Positions 24,138 through 32,232 are shown, counted from the stretch's first letter. The stretch is DNA of 37,822 bases from Brevundimonas sp. AAP58 (GCF_001295975.1 NZ_LJHU01000062.1:1-37822); one strand, 5' to 3'. The notes: generated by a model from the sequence alone, not told the origin. Program-made: numbers and translations.

Positions 24138-24473
24138 TCAGCCGCCGCGCGCGTCGACGGCGATGTCGATGATCTGTCCGTCACGTTCGAAACGGAAGAC
24201 ATAGGTCGTGCCGCGCAGACCGAGCGACCCGACGAAGCGGGCACCGCCGGCGCGACGCTGGGCGATCGCCTGAGCCTGGGCCTCGCTCATCAGGCGGGGC
24301 GCTTCCCGATCACGATCCCCGCCCCCGCGACGATCGCGCTCCTGTCCCAGGCCGACCATGGCTGGGACGCCAGATCCAAGCAGGTCACCCGTGACGCGCG
24401 CCTCGGCCTGCGCCGTGCTCAAGGGAGCGGCGGCGATCAGGGCGGCGAGAGCGAGGGCGGTGACGCGAGACAT
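24138..24473 (-). CDS. PepSY-type periplasmic protein
   Basis: 111 residues. A signal peptide (MSRVTALALAALIAAAPLSTA, cut near AQA) leads to an exported protein. A charged linker GQERDRRGGGDRDRE follows. The C-terminal 50 residues look like one PepSY domain: MSEAQAQAIAQRR, then FVGSLGLRGTTYVFRFERDGQIIDIAVDARGG. Small PepSY proteins often sit beside two-component genes and are thought to modulate the sensor or proteases. It is first in the operon with the response regulator and kinase. The domain is recognised by its pattern only. Confidence 0.75.
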   Translation of the reverse strand: MSRVTALALAALIAAAPLSTAQAEARVTGDLLGSGVPAMVGLGQERDRRGGGDRDREAPRLMSEAQAQAIAQRRAGGARFVGSLGLRGTTYVFRFERDGQIIDIAVDARGG

Positions 24474-24481
24474 GGCGGTCT

Positions 24482-24514
24482 TATAAGCGAAGCGGCCGTG
24501 AACAGCGGCTGAAC
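24482..24514 (-). promoter_or_regulatory. Tandem-repeat activator site and -10 box for the PepSY two-component operon
   Basis: On the minus strand GTTCA occurs twice with 11-base spacing (24499-24514; plus strand TGAAC at 24499 and 24510). Eleven bases after the second copy is CTTATAAG, a -10-like box, nine bases before the ATG. Tandem half-sites one helical turn apart, standing in for a -35, are the layout used by OmpR/PhoB-family regulators. Transcription would begin near the start codon, implying a very short or absent leader, which Caulobacter-type bacteria do use. Confidence 0.45.
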
Positions 24515-24684
24515 GCCATCCTTAGAGAGGTTTAACCCCGCTGGGAATTCGCCTCGCGGATCAGGCGTCCAGCGATGAATGCCACTCGAAGCGCAGCATT
24601 CAGGTCGGGCTCAGGCGCAGGCCGCTCTACTTCATCCCAACGCAGCCGATCCGGTTGCGGCAGATCGATAGAAGGAGTGATCCG

Positions 24685-25044
24685 ATGAAGAAGCTGCTCG
24701 TTCCCGCCCTCGTCTTGGCCGCTGCCTCGGCCGCGGCCCTGCCAGCAGCCGCTCAAGCCTATGGTTCCCGGGCTCATGTACAAGCCAATGGCTATTGGCA
24801 GCCGATCAACATCCGTCAGGCCAATCTGGACCGCCGCATCGACATCGGCCTGCGCAACGGCCAGCTCAGCCGGCGCGAGGCTGCCCGCCTGCGCGGCGAG
24901 TTCAACAGCTTGCTGCGCCTTGAGGCCAGCTATCGGCGGGGCGGCCTGACCGCCTGGGAGCGTGCGGATCTGGATCGTCGCTTCGACCGCCTGTCGGCCC
25001 AGATCCGCCATGAACGCCGCGACCGCGACCATCGCCGTTGGTGA
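24685..25044 (+). CDS. Secreted basic Arg-rich small protein
   Basis: 119 residues from ATG 24685, with GAAGGAG seven bases upstream; a start at 24655 would spoil the signal peptide. MKKLLVPALVLAAASAAALP is a clean Sec signal cut near AAAQA. The mature part is helical and arginine-rich: NLDRRIDIGLRNGQLSRREA, ARLRGEFNSLLRLEASYRRG, ERADLDRRFDRLSAQIRHER, ending RDRDHRRW. I recall similar short periplasmic proteins as conserved hypotheticals in Caulobacterales, role unknown. It diverges from the PepSY operon and ends at a strong terminator. Confidence 0.78.
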   Translation: MKKLLVPALVLAAASAAALPAAAQAYGSRAHVQANGYWQPINIRQANLDRRIDIGLRNGQLSRREAARLRGEFNSLLRLEASYRRGGLTAWERADLDRRFDRLSAQIRHERRDRDHRRW

Positions 25045-25100
25045 TCCCACGAGTTTCGGACGGCCACGACACGGCCCTGCCAGCCGGCCGTTCACAAGCG

Positions 25101-25130
25101 GGGCGCGATCCCTTGGGGTCGCGCCCTTTT
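25101..25130 (+). terminator. Intrinsic terminator after the Arg-rich protein gene
   Basis: GGGCGCGA (25101-25108) pairs exactly with TCGCGCCC (25119-25126), extended inward by CC/GG pairs, followed by TTTT at 25127-25130. It lies between the convergent Arg-rich gene and the PhzF gene, only one base before the latter's stop. Confidence 0.88.
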
Positions 25131-25131
25131 G

Positions 25132-25959
25132 TCAGCCTCTCGTCGAAGGTGACATGCGCAGGCGGCTCTCCATGACGGTTACCGCCTGACCCCGGATCAT
25201 GACCCGGTCTCCAGCCAGTTCGGTTTCAAACCGGGCTCCCCGGCCCGGATAGGCCTGAAAGAAACGCACGATGGGACGGCCGAGTTTCTGCGCGAACAAG
25301 GGAGTAAGTCCGCATCGCGCCGAACCTGTCGCAGGATCTTCGTCCACGCCGCAACCGGGGCCGAAAAACCGGTCTATGACATCATGATCCTGTTCTTGCG
25401 GTGTCTGTGCAGCCACGATCACCTGACCTCGTTCCAGGCAACCCTCGCCAAAAGCCATCAACGCGCCCGGACTGGGTGAAAGTCGTCGCACGGTGTCGGC
25501 GTCTCGCATGACCGCGATCAGATACCGGCTCGCCCAGACTTCAACAGGATCCGCACCGAGCGCTCTGGCCAGCCCTGCCGGCACCGTGATGCGCTTGAGG
25601 GGATCGGCAGGGAAGTCCAGCTCGTAACCGGCATGGTGCCGCCTGACCGTGAGCGTCCCTGAAGACGTATCGAATGTCAGACTGTCAGCGGGAAGGTGAA
25701 GCTCTTCGAGAAGGGCATGAGCGGCCGCCATCGTCGCATGTCCACACAAAGGGACTTCCATCGCCGGGGTGAACCAACGCAACGCGAATCTCCGCGGATC
25801 GGAGGTTCGTTTCAGGAACGCGGTTTCGGACACGTTGTTCTCGCGGGCCAGCGCCTGCAGCCAGCCGTCGTCCGGCCACTGGGCGAGAGGTTCCAGCACG
25901 GCCGCAGGGTTTCCCTGAAACGGGCGGTCGGCGAAGGCGTCGATGGTCCACTGATGCAC
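25132..25959 (-). CDS. PhzF family isomerase
   Basis: 275 residues. PhzF proteins have two diaminopimelate-epimerase-like halves. The catalytic Glu45 is in NVSETAFL. The first half then has LCGHATMAAAHAL near 72-84, and the second has DEDPATGSARCGL. In phenazine producers PhzF isomerises dihydro-hydroxyanthranilate, but no phenazine genes are here. Most chromosomal members act on other or unknown substrates. Length and motifs are complete, so it is likely active. It stands alone on the minus strand and diverges from the polysaccharide cluster. Confidence 0.88.
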   Translation of the reverse strand: MHQWTIDAFADRPFQGNPAAVLEPLAQWPDDGWLQALARENNVSETAFLKRTSDPRRFALRWFTPAMEVPLCGHATMAAAHALLEELHLPADSLTFDTSSGTLTVRRHHAGYELDFPADPLKRITVPAGLARALGADPVEVWASRYLIAVMRDADTVRRLSPSPGALMAFGEGCLERGQVIVAAQTPQEQDHDVIDRFFGPGCGVDEDPATGSARCGLTPLFAQKLGRPIVRFFQAYPGRGARFETELAGDRVMIRGQAVTVMESRLRMSPSTRG

Positions 25960-26054
25960 AATCGCCTCATAGCACCGTCGTCCGTCTCATGTCGTCAGAC
26001 TAGGACTTTCGATTGTACTTCTCTGGCGATAAAACAACGTTCGGGGAGGGGCCT

Positions 26055-27956
26055 TTGCAGTACGCAGCGAAATTCGCGATCCAGATCGCGGTGGCGCTAG
26101 CTGCCTATCTGTTCGCCTATGGTTTTGTCGTCGATCCGACGCCTGCCTGGTGGATATCGGCAGACGCCCGTTCAGTATGGCTTCTGGCGGTCCTGTACGC
26201 GACGATTGCCGGGCTTCTGGAGCTTGTATTCCGCACCGAACGAGCCAGCTGGCGGTACGTTTCGATCCAGGACGGCTTTGCCCTCTTGCGTAGCACCTTT
26301 CTGGTCATGTTGGCCTTTCTGCTGGTTGCTTTCGTGCTGGTTCGGGCAGAGGCGGTGCCCCGTTCTGTCTTGCTGATCACCTGGGTCCTTCATCTTGGTG
26401 GTCTTGCGACGGCGCGGCTTCTGCGGCGCACGGCCAACGAGCGGTCTCTTGTCCGTGCGATCGCGCCTTTGCTTACCCAGCCGCCAAAGGATCGGCATCG
26501 CCTGCTGCTGGTGGGGGATATCGGCGTGGCGGATTCCTTCCTCAGGGAACTCGCTCGCGACAAAGCCCCAGCCCACCATCCCGTAGCGATTCTGGGCCTC
26601 GATCCCGGTGACAAGGGCCGTCTAGTGCGTGATGTCCCCGTGCGGGGCACCGTGGAGGATCTGGAACAGGTCCTTGGTGCCCTTAAGGACGCTGACCAGA
26701 CTGTTCAGTCGGTCCTGTTTCTTTCGCCGCCCGACATTGTCGGTACTCTGTCCAGCACCACTCTTGGATCGCTCAAGAGCGCGGGGATAACTCTCCTTCG
26801 CCTTCCAGCGATGAGCGAACTCAGCGCCGCCCGCGGCAGTCTTCCCGAAGCCTTGCGCGAGCTGAGCGTGGAGGAGCTCCTCGCTCGTCCCTCGGTGCGG
26901 CTGGATCTGACGAGAATTCACGAGCTGATCAATGGCCGCAGGGTTTTGGTGACAGGAGCGGGTGGCAGCATTGGATCGGAAATCTGCCGTCAGGTCGTGG
27001 CCTTCGGATGTCAGCGTCTGATCATGATCGACAACTCGGAGTATGCTCTCTTCAAGATTGGTCGTGAACTGACCGTCGCCCATCCGGACCTTTCAATCAG
27101 TGAGCGGCTCTGTGATGTCCGCGACGAACGAAACGTTCTGTCGGTATTTCTGAGGGAGACCCCGGAGATCGTCTTCCACGCCGCCGCGCTGAAGCATGTC
27201 ACCCTGGTGGAGAAACATCCCTGCGAGGGTGTCATGACAAACGTCATTGGGACCGCGAACGTGGCTGCCGCCGCTCGGCAGAGTGGTGCCTCTGCGATGG
27301 TGATGATTTCGACCGATAAGGCGGTCGAGCCCAGCAATGTTATGGGATCGACAAAGCGGCTGGCCGAAGCGGTCATCCGAGGGCAGTCCGAGCATTCACA
27401 AACCAAGTTCAGCGTGGTGCGTTTCGGAAACGTGCTCGGGTCGACCGGATCGGTCGTGCCGATATTCCGTGACCAGATCGAGCGTGGCGGTCCTGTCACC
27501 GTCACGGATCCGGATGTGGAACGCTATTTCATGACGATCCCAGAGGCTGTTCAACTGGTTCTGCATGCAACAGCCCAGAGCGTTCAGCATGGCCGTTCGC
27601 GGCCAAGTGTGTTTGTTCTGGATATGGGTCAGCCCGTGAAGATCGTCGATCTTGCCCGCAACATGATCGCCTTGCAGGGGCTAACGGTCGGGCGTGACAT
27701 AGAGATACGGTTCACGGGCCTTCGACCTGGAGAGAAGCTGACAGAGGCGCTGATCGACACCAACGAGAACGTGGTTCGGCAACTGGACTCCGTCTTTGAG
27801 GTGGAGGACAGATATGGCGGGGAGGGCATGACGGCGCAGCGGCTGCGGATTCTGGATCAGATTGCCAGGAGCGCCGACGACGAGGCCATGAGGCGCGCTG
27901 TCAGCATCGAGGTCGAACGCCTTCGTCGACCCAGTGAGACCAGGGTAACGGCTTGA
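26055..27956 (+). CDS. Membrane nucleoside-diphosphate-sugar 4,6-dehydratase (PglF/WbpM/CapD-like)
   Basis: 633 residues from TTG 26055, six bases after GGAGG; a TTG at 26013 with AGGA upstream would add 14 residues. About four membrane spans cover the first 120 residues, then a CoA-binding-like Rossmann region (LLLVGDIG) and the extended SDR domain. The NAD motif TGAGGSIGSE starts near 300. The catalytic segment STDKAVEPSNVMGSTK has Met where short SDRs carry Tyr, as in the long membrane forms WbpM and PglF. These make 4-keto-6-deoxy UDP-HexNAc from UDP-GlcNAc for surface glycans. It is the first gene of the polysaccharide cluster. A TTG start predicts modest translation. Confidence 0.9.
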   Translation: MQYAAKFAIQIAVALAAYLFAYGFVVDPTPAWWISADARSVWLLAVLYATIAGLLELVFRTERASWRYVSIQDGFALLRSTFLVMLAFLLVAFVLVRAEAVPRSVLLITWVLHLGGLATARLLRRTANERSLVRAIAPLLTQPPKDRHRLLLVGDIGVADSFLRELARDKAPAHHPVAILGLDPGDKGRLVRDVPVRGTVEDLEQVLGALKDADQTVQSVLFLSPPDIVGTLSSTTLGSLKSAGITLLRLPAMSELSAARGSLPEALRELSVEELLARPSVRLDLTRIHELINGRRVLVTGAGGSIGSEICRQVVAFGCQRLIMIDNSEYALFKIGRELTVAHPDLSISERLCDVRDERNVLSVFLRETPEIVFHAAALKHVTLVEKHPCEGVMTNVIGTANVAAAARQSGASAMVMISTDKAVEPSNVMGSTKRLAEAVIRGQSEHSQTKFSVVRFGNVLGSTGSVVPIFRDQIERGGPVTVTDPDVERYFMTIPEAVQLVLHATAQSVQHGRSRPSVFVLDMGQPVKIVDLARNMIALQGLTVGRDIEIRFTGLRPGEKLTEALIDTNENVVRQLDSVFEVEDRYGGEGMTAQRLRILDQIARSADDEAMRRAVSIEVERLRRPSETRVTA

Positions 27957-27982
27957 TCCGCACCACTGCCGGGTGGGCATAG

Positions 27983-29344
27983 GTGGCTGACCTGGGTTCG
28001 GCGCCGGTAAGGTGGCTTCACGCGATGATCGCCGCCCTCGGCCGATCGGACGCGGCCCGTCGCATCCTGCGCATGACGGGCTGGACCATGGTGGCCTTCG
28101 CGGTGGAGAAGGCTGCGAGCATCGCCATCGTCCTGTTTCTCGCCGAGCTCCTCGGCGCTCGGGACTACGGTCGATTTGTTCTGGCCCAGGGCCTCGTGAG
28201 TTCCTTGCAGATTCTGGTGGTGCTGGGCGCTGGGCCCGTGTTCACCAAGTATATTCCGGTTCTCCGCAAGGAGAGCTTCCGCCGGGCAGTCGAACTGATC
28301 AGCTTGTGCCTGACGCTGGCGTTCGGCGTGGCGGTCGTTCTGACCCTCATCGCGCTCACGGCAGGCCGGGCGGCCATGGCCGACGCATTGGTCGTCCCGA
28401 GAGACTCTGCGCTGCCGATATGGTTGATCGGCTGGGTGGTGATTTCGGCTGGCTCCAACATGGTCACCACCCTGCTTCTGGCTTTCGAGCGGGGCAGGGC
28501 CCTGGGGCTGGCGGCGGCTTTTGGTTCCGCACTGACTGTGCTGGTTGTTCCAGCCTTCGCTCACCTGGCAGGCCTGCAGGGGGCCATAATCGCCCTTGTG
28601 GGCGTGGAAGCCCTGAAACTGCTGTGTCTGGTTGGGCTGTTCGTCGCTTTCGCCCATCGACAAGGGGGGCCGGTTCTGGCCCGACCCCGGTTCGGCGATC
28701 TGTCGCTCATGATGCGATTCGGTCTTCCGGTCTTTCTCAGTAGCGCGGTGTGGGGCCCCGCGATGTGGCTGGCGCAGTTGATCGTCAGCACACGCTCGCC
28801 TGATGGTCTGAGCCAGGTCGGGGTCTTCGGGCTTTCCAACACCGTCATGGGATTGGTCATTCTGGTCAGCTCATTGAGCAACCGGGCCGCCGTGCCCGTC
28901 CTGTCCTCTCTCGAGGCGGATGGACGCCGGTTCGAACTCTGGCGTGTCTCGCGTACCATGAGCCTGACGCAGATTGGTGTCTCCAGCCTCGTCGCTGTTC
29001 CTCTTGCGGTCGCCACACCCTGGATCGTGGTGGCCTTCGGCCCGGAGTTCGCCTCCCATTGGCCCATCCTGCTGATCATGGTCGGCACAGGCGTGCTGCT
29101 GTCCGGCCAGACGGCCCTTGGAAACTATTTTCTCGTCACGGGGCGGCAGGGCTTCATCCTCTTGTCCCTCCTGCCCTGGGCCGCCATCCTCCTCTCGGCG
29201 AGCTGGATTTTCTCGGCCTACGGGGCCTACGCCATCGCGCTCGGCCTGCTGGTCGCCTCACTGATCAGGACATTGATGTTCCTTGTCCCTTTCTTGGCGG
29301 TGCCTGCCATCTTGCGGACCCGAGATAAGCCAGGAGCAGCGTGA
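27983..29344 (+). CDS. Polysaccharide flippase (Wzx/MOP superfamily-like)
   Basis: 453 residues with about twelve hydrophobic spans and short charged loops, typical of lipid-linked oligosaccharide flippases. The opening MTGWTMVAFAVEKAASIAIVL and AELLGARDYGRFVLAQGL match the first helices of the family. Such proteins turn undecaprenyl-linked repeat units across the inner membrane. The start is GTG 27983, 26 bases after the dehydratase gene; ATG 28025 is a possible alternative. The stop overlaps the acyltransferase start as GTGA. No Wzy polymerase is recognised next to it. Confidence 0.87.
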   Translation: MADLGSAPVRWLHAMIAALGRSDAARRILRMTGWTMVAFAVEKAASIAIVLFLAELLGARDYGRFVLAQGLVSSLQILVVLGAGPVFTKYIPVLRKESFRRAVELISLCLTLAFGVAVVLTLIALTAGRAAMADALVVPRDSALPIWLIGWVVISAGSNMVTTLLLAFERGRALGLAAAFGSALTVLVVPAFAHLAGLQGAIIALVGVEALKLLCLVGLFVAFAHRQGGPVLARPRFGDLSLMMRFGLPVFLSSAVWGPAMWLAQLIVSTRSPDGLSQVGVFGLSNTVMGLVILVSSLSNRAAVPVLSSLEADGRRFELWRVSRTMSLTQIGVSSLVAVPLAVATPWIVVAFGPEFASHWPILLIMVGTGVLLSGQTALGNYFLVTGRQGFILLSLLPWAAILLSASWIFSAYGAYAIALGLLVASLIRTLMFLVPFLAVPAILRTRDKPGAA

Positions 29345-29886
29345 GACGGTTCCTTGTCCATAAGCTGACATCACTGTTGCCTCCGACGCGACTTTACAGG
29401 TTCAAACGATTGATCTGGCGTTGGGCGGGGCTGGATGTGGGGCCGGGCGTGCGCATCGTCTCAAGCGCACGGGTGTGGACAAGCGGACCTGTCCTGATCG
29501 GCGCCGACACCTTCATCGGGCATGAAGTCACCATCGTCGGTGGCGAGGCATCGGTCACGATCGGGGCCCGTTGCGATCTCGCCCCTCGCGTCCTTATCGT
29601 CACAGGAACCCATCATGACGGTGGTGCCGCACGGGCTGCGGGGCCTGGACGGAGTCATCCTGTATCCATAGGCGAGGGAAGCTGGATCGGAGCCGGAGCG
29701 ACGATCCTCGGCGGGGTGGAGATTGGCGTCGGTGCCATAGTGGCTGCGGGGTCAGTGGTTACCCGTTCGATCCCTGACTATGATGTCGTTGCCGGTGTTC
29801 CAGCCCGCAGGCTCAGGTCGCGCAGGGCAGACGCGGTGGCTGCGCCGCTGACGGTTCCTGGCACGCAGGCGCATTCGGTGCCTTGA
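29341..29886 (+). CDS. Hexapeptide-repeat (LbetaH) sugar acyltransferase
   Basis: 181 residues. The left-handed beta-helix hexapeptide pattern is clear in VLIGADTFIGHEVTIVGGEA and VSIGEGSWIGAGATILGGVE, then IGVGAIVAAGSVVTRSIPDY. GTHHDG holds the expected active-site His pair, and DVVAGVPARRL is the usual end of the WcaF/NodL type. These enzymes move acetyl from acetyl-CoA to a sugar. An N-terminal basic amphipathic helix (RLYRFKRLIWRW) may rest on the membrane. AGGAG precedes the GTG start, which overlaps the flippase stop. It probably decorates the glycan made by this cluster. Confidence 0.88.
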   Translation: MRRFLVHKLTSLLPPTRLYRFKRLIWRWAGLDVGPGVRIVSSARVWTSGPVLIGADTFIGHEVTIVGGEASVTIGARCDLAPRVLIVTGTHHDGGAARAAGPGRSHPVSIGEGSWIGAGATILGGVEIGVGAIVAAGSVVTRSIPDYDVVAGVPARRLRSRRADAVAAPLTVPGTQAHSVP

Positions 29887-29946
29887 TAGGGCCGTGGCGA
29901 TGGCTCACGGTGCTCATGGATCGTACCGGCAACAGGACGACAAGGG

Positions 29947-30414
29947 ATGAAGCGTATCGGGACGGCGATCTTTGCGGCCGTCATGTTGGTTCTGGCCGGG
30001 TGCGACCCGGCCGAGGCCCCGTCTCCGGATAGGACCTCCAAAGCTGCCGGGCCGCCGCTTGAGCCGAAGGGCGACCTCGCGAGTGGTGAGACGACGGGTT
30101 CCGAGTCTGCAGGGGTGCCTCCGTTCGCCACTGTCTATCCCGGCGGTGTGATCTCGGAGAATGCCGTCTCGGCCGTGGATGCGGCCGGCTCGGGGGCCCT
30201 CTTTACATATCTCACCGATGCGACGCCGGACCTCGTCATCGCTTTCCATCGTCAGCAGGCGGAGGCGGCAGGGCTTGAATCAGTGATGGCCATGAACCAG
30301 GGAGAGGCGCGAGCTTATGGCGCGGCGAGCGGGCAGAGCACCGTTCAGGTCGTTGCGTCGCCCACCGCCGACGGGCGAACATCCGTCCAGATGAGCTGGA
30401 GTGTCGCGCCGTGA
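29947..30414 (+). CDS. Lipoprotein of unknown function in the polysaccharide cluster
   Basis: 155 residues. MKRIGTAIFAAVMLVLAGCD is a lipoprotein signal with lipobox LAGC (Cys19). A Pro/Ser/Gly-rich linker of about 40 residues follows. The C-terminal part has GALFTYLTDATPDLVIAFHR and AAGLESVMAMNQGEARAYGA, then a beta-rich end (VQVVASPTADGRTSVQMSWS). I know no family for it. The stop overlaps the acid phosphatase start as GTGA, so the two are made together. The role could be envelope assembly of the glycan. Confidence 0.72.
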   Translation: MKRIGTAIFAAVMLVLAGCDPAEAPSPDRTSKAAGPPLEPKGDLASGETTGSESAGVPPFATVYPGGVISENAVSAVDAAGSGALFTYLTDATPDLVIAFHRQQAEAAGLESVMAMNQGEARAYGAASGQSTVQVVASPTADGRTSVQMSWSVAP

Positions 30415-31202
30415 GGCGGCGCGCGCTCAGCCTTGTCGTTGCTGGCGCTGTCCTCGTGCCTGCACCAGCCCTCGCCCAAGGCGCTGACCATGCGCTTTCT
30501 GGTTATCTGCCGGAAAGGACGGTCGTGAGCCTCGCCGCTGCGGTGCCCGCTGCGCCCCTCGAAAGGTCCGCTGAAGACATCGCCGACCGCGAGGCTTCCA
30601 GTCGGATGCGGTCGCTCGAGGACACAGACCGCTGGCTGCTCGCGACCCGGCACGCGGAACTGCGTCCGGGCGTGGCGCTGGCTCATTTCGATTGCGCCCT
30701 TGGATTCCGCATCGACGCGGTTGCCTCGCCGTACCTGGTCGCCATTCTAAGGCGAACTCTGCACGACGCCGAAACCGCAGCGGAGTTGTCGAAGTCGCGC
30801 CGCATGAGAGCGCGTCCTGTGGCTGATGATCCCGCGCGTCCCTCCTGTCAGACCGTGACGGAGGCTCAGAGAGCGACAGCTTCGCATCCTTCTGGAAGTG
30901 CCGCGGTCGGCATGGCCTATGCCCTCATCCTCTCCGATCTGGTTCCCGACCGGCCAGCGCCCATAGAACAGACCGGTCGGCAGATCGCCGCAAGCCGCAT
31001 GATCTGCGGGATGCATTATCCGACCGACGTCCGGGACGGCGCGCTGCTCGGCGAGCAGGTGGCGCGCGCTATACTTTCGATGCCGAGCTTTACGACGGAT
31101 GCGTCGGCGGCGCGCGAAGAGATAGCCGCGGCTCGCGCGGCAGGTCGAACCAGCCCGGCCTGCGCGGCCGAGCGCGCTGCTTTGGCCATACCCGTTCCAT
31201 GA
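30411..31202 (+). CDS. PAP2-type class A acid phosphatase with altered PSGH motif
   Basis: 263 residues. A signal peptide (MRRRALSLVVAGAVLVPAPA, cut near LAQG) exports it. The class A phosphatase motif is present in order: KSRRMRARP (Lys128, Arg135, Pro136), then HPSGSAAVG where PSGH should be, then SRMICGMHYPTD (Ser195, Arg196, His202, Asp206). The His of PSGH is Ser163 here. That His normally helps the leaving group, so activity could be low, altered or lost, while the nucleophile His202 is kept. Family members cleave phosphomonoesters or lipid phosphates outside the cytoplasm. Gene order suggests a job in polysaccharide or carrier-lipid handling. Confidence 0.85.
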   Translation: MRRRALSLVVAGAVLVPAPALAQGADHALSGYLPERTVVSLAAAVPAAPLERSAEDIADREASSRMRSLEDTDRWLLATRHAELRPGVALAHFDCALGFRIDAVASPYLVAILRRTLHDAETAAELSKSRRMRARPVADDPARPSCQTVTEAQRATASHPSGSAAVGMAYALILSDLVPDRPAPIEQTGRQIAASRMICGMHYPTDVRDGALLGEQVARAILSMPSFTTDASAAREEIAAARAAGRTSPACAAERAALAIPVP

Positions 31203-31218
31203 TCCGGGTGTTCGTCAC

Positions 31219-32232
31219 GTGATCGGAGCCGCCGCCATAGCCCTGGTGGCGCTTCGGCCCGACCCGGTCGCTCCTACCTGTGGCCCTGAGGTCGTTGCGG
31301 CTCTGACCTCCACGCAGCACCGTACGCCCTTTCGTCTTTCCTGCTTTGCGCGACTGCCTGAGGGGCACGATGTCCTGCGACCCATCGTCATTGAGGGCGC
31401 AGAGTCGTCCGGTGCGGGAATCGACTGTCAGGACGGGGCGATCGGTCAGCCAGGTGTGATTTCGACGACGCAGACCCCGACCATCTCGATACGCTCAAGG
31501 CCTGAGGAGGGGAGGTGGAGTCGTCCGGTCGGCGTCCGCATTTCACGGTGTGTCGTCTATGGAAACATACGAGTCTGGGGCATGGGTGCCGAGGGGCGGA
31601 TCGAAGAGTTGTGGACGTCCTCCCGAACCCCTCGGCACACGGAGCGCGCCCAGGCGGCAGCGCCGGCCAGTGTCCAGATCACCGACAGCACGATCGTGGC
31701 CGCAGGATCGATACCGCTCTACGTCGGCCCCGGTGTGACAGGCCTTAGGCTTGTTGGAGGGCGTATGCTGGGACACTCCATCTCGACGGCCGTTTATCTG
31801 GACGCCGAGAGTGCGCGTACGACGATCCACGGTGTGAGTTTCGATATCCGGACCGGGCGCGAGCAGATTGCGATCGACGGGTCGGCCTCGAATGTCATCG
31901 TCGCAAATGAATTTCGACGCGCGGAACGCGGCGGAATCTTCCTCTACCGAAACTGTGGAGAGAGGGGCGTGATCCGGCATCAGGCACCGACAGACAACCG
32001 GATCGAGGATAACGCCTTCGATAGGACAGCGTGGTTCTGGCCTCGGGCGGTGGTCGTGGGGGCACGCGAAGGTCGACGGCGATACTGCGGTGATGACGCC
32101 GGGTGGCCCTTTGGCTCCAGTGCCGACGATGGCGACAGAGCCGAGCGCAATGTGGTCAGGGCGAACAGGATAAGACCCTTCGCCCTTCCTTGGTGGGTTC
32201 AAACAGGGCGAGGCGCGACCAGGCTCCCGTAG
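31219..32232 (+). CDS. Right-handed beta-helix (pectin-lyase-fold) protein, start uncertain
   Basis: 337 residues from GTG 31219. The body shows parallel beta-helix features: VQITDSTIVAAGSIPLYVGP, LRLVGGRMLGHSISTAVYLD, TTIHGVSFDIRTGREQIAID, SNVIVANEFRRAERGGIFLY, DNRIEDNAFDR and NVVRANRIRPF. Cysteines (CGPEV, SCFAR, IDCQD, RCVVY, NCGER, RYCGD) may form disulfides. Such proteins bind or modify polysaccharide. The N-terminus GAAAIALVAL is short for a signal. An ATG at 31199 overlaps the phosphatase stop as ATGA but is one frame away and stops after seven codons. Its 3' end overlaps the 3' end of the amidase gene by 34 bases. Confidence 0.75.
   Translation: MIGAAAIALVALRPDPVAPTCGPEVVAALTSTQHRTPFRLSCFARLPEGHDVLRPIVIEGAESSGAGIDCQDGAIGQPGVISTTQTPTISIRSRPEEGRWSRPVGVRISRCVVYGNIRVWGMGAEGRIEELWTSSRTPRHTERAQAAAPASVQITDSTIVAAGSIPLYVGPGVTGLRLVGGRMLGHSISTAVYLDAESARTTIHGVSFDIRTGREQIAIDGSASNVIVANEFRRAERGGIFLYRNCGERGVIRHQAPTDNRIEDNAFDRTAWFWPRAVVVGAREGRRRYCGDDAGWPFGSSADDGDRAERNVVRANRIRPFALPWWVQTGRGATRLP

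Noticed and set aside
24532..25095. 187-codon minus-strand frame opposite the secreted Arg-rich protein
   Set aside because: The plus-strand gene has a clean signal peptide, Shine-Dalgarno site and terminator; the opposite frame has none.
25132..25959. Phenazine biosynthesis locus suggested by the PhzF-family gene
   Set aside because: No other phz gene is nearby; PhzF-like proteins are widespread outside phenazine pathways.
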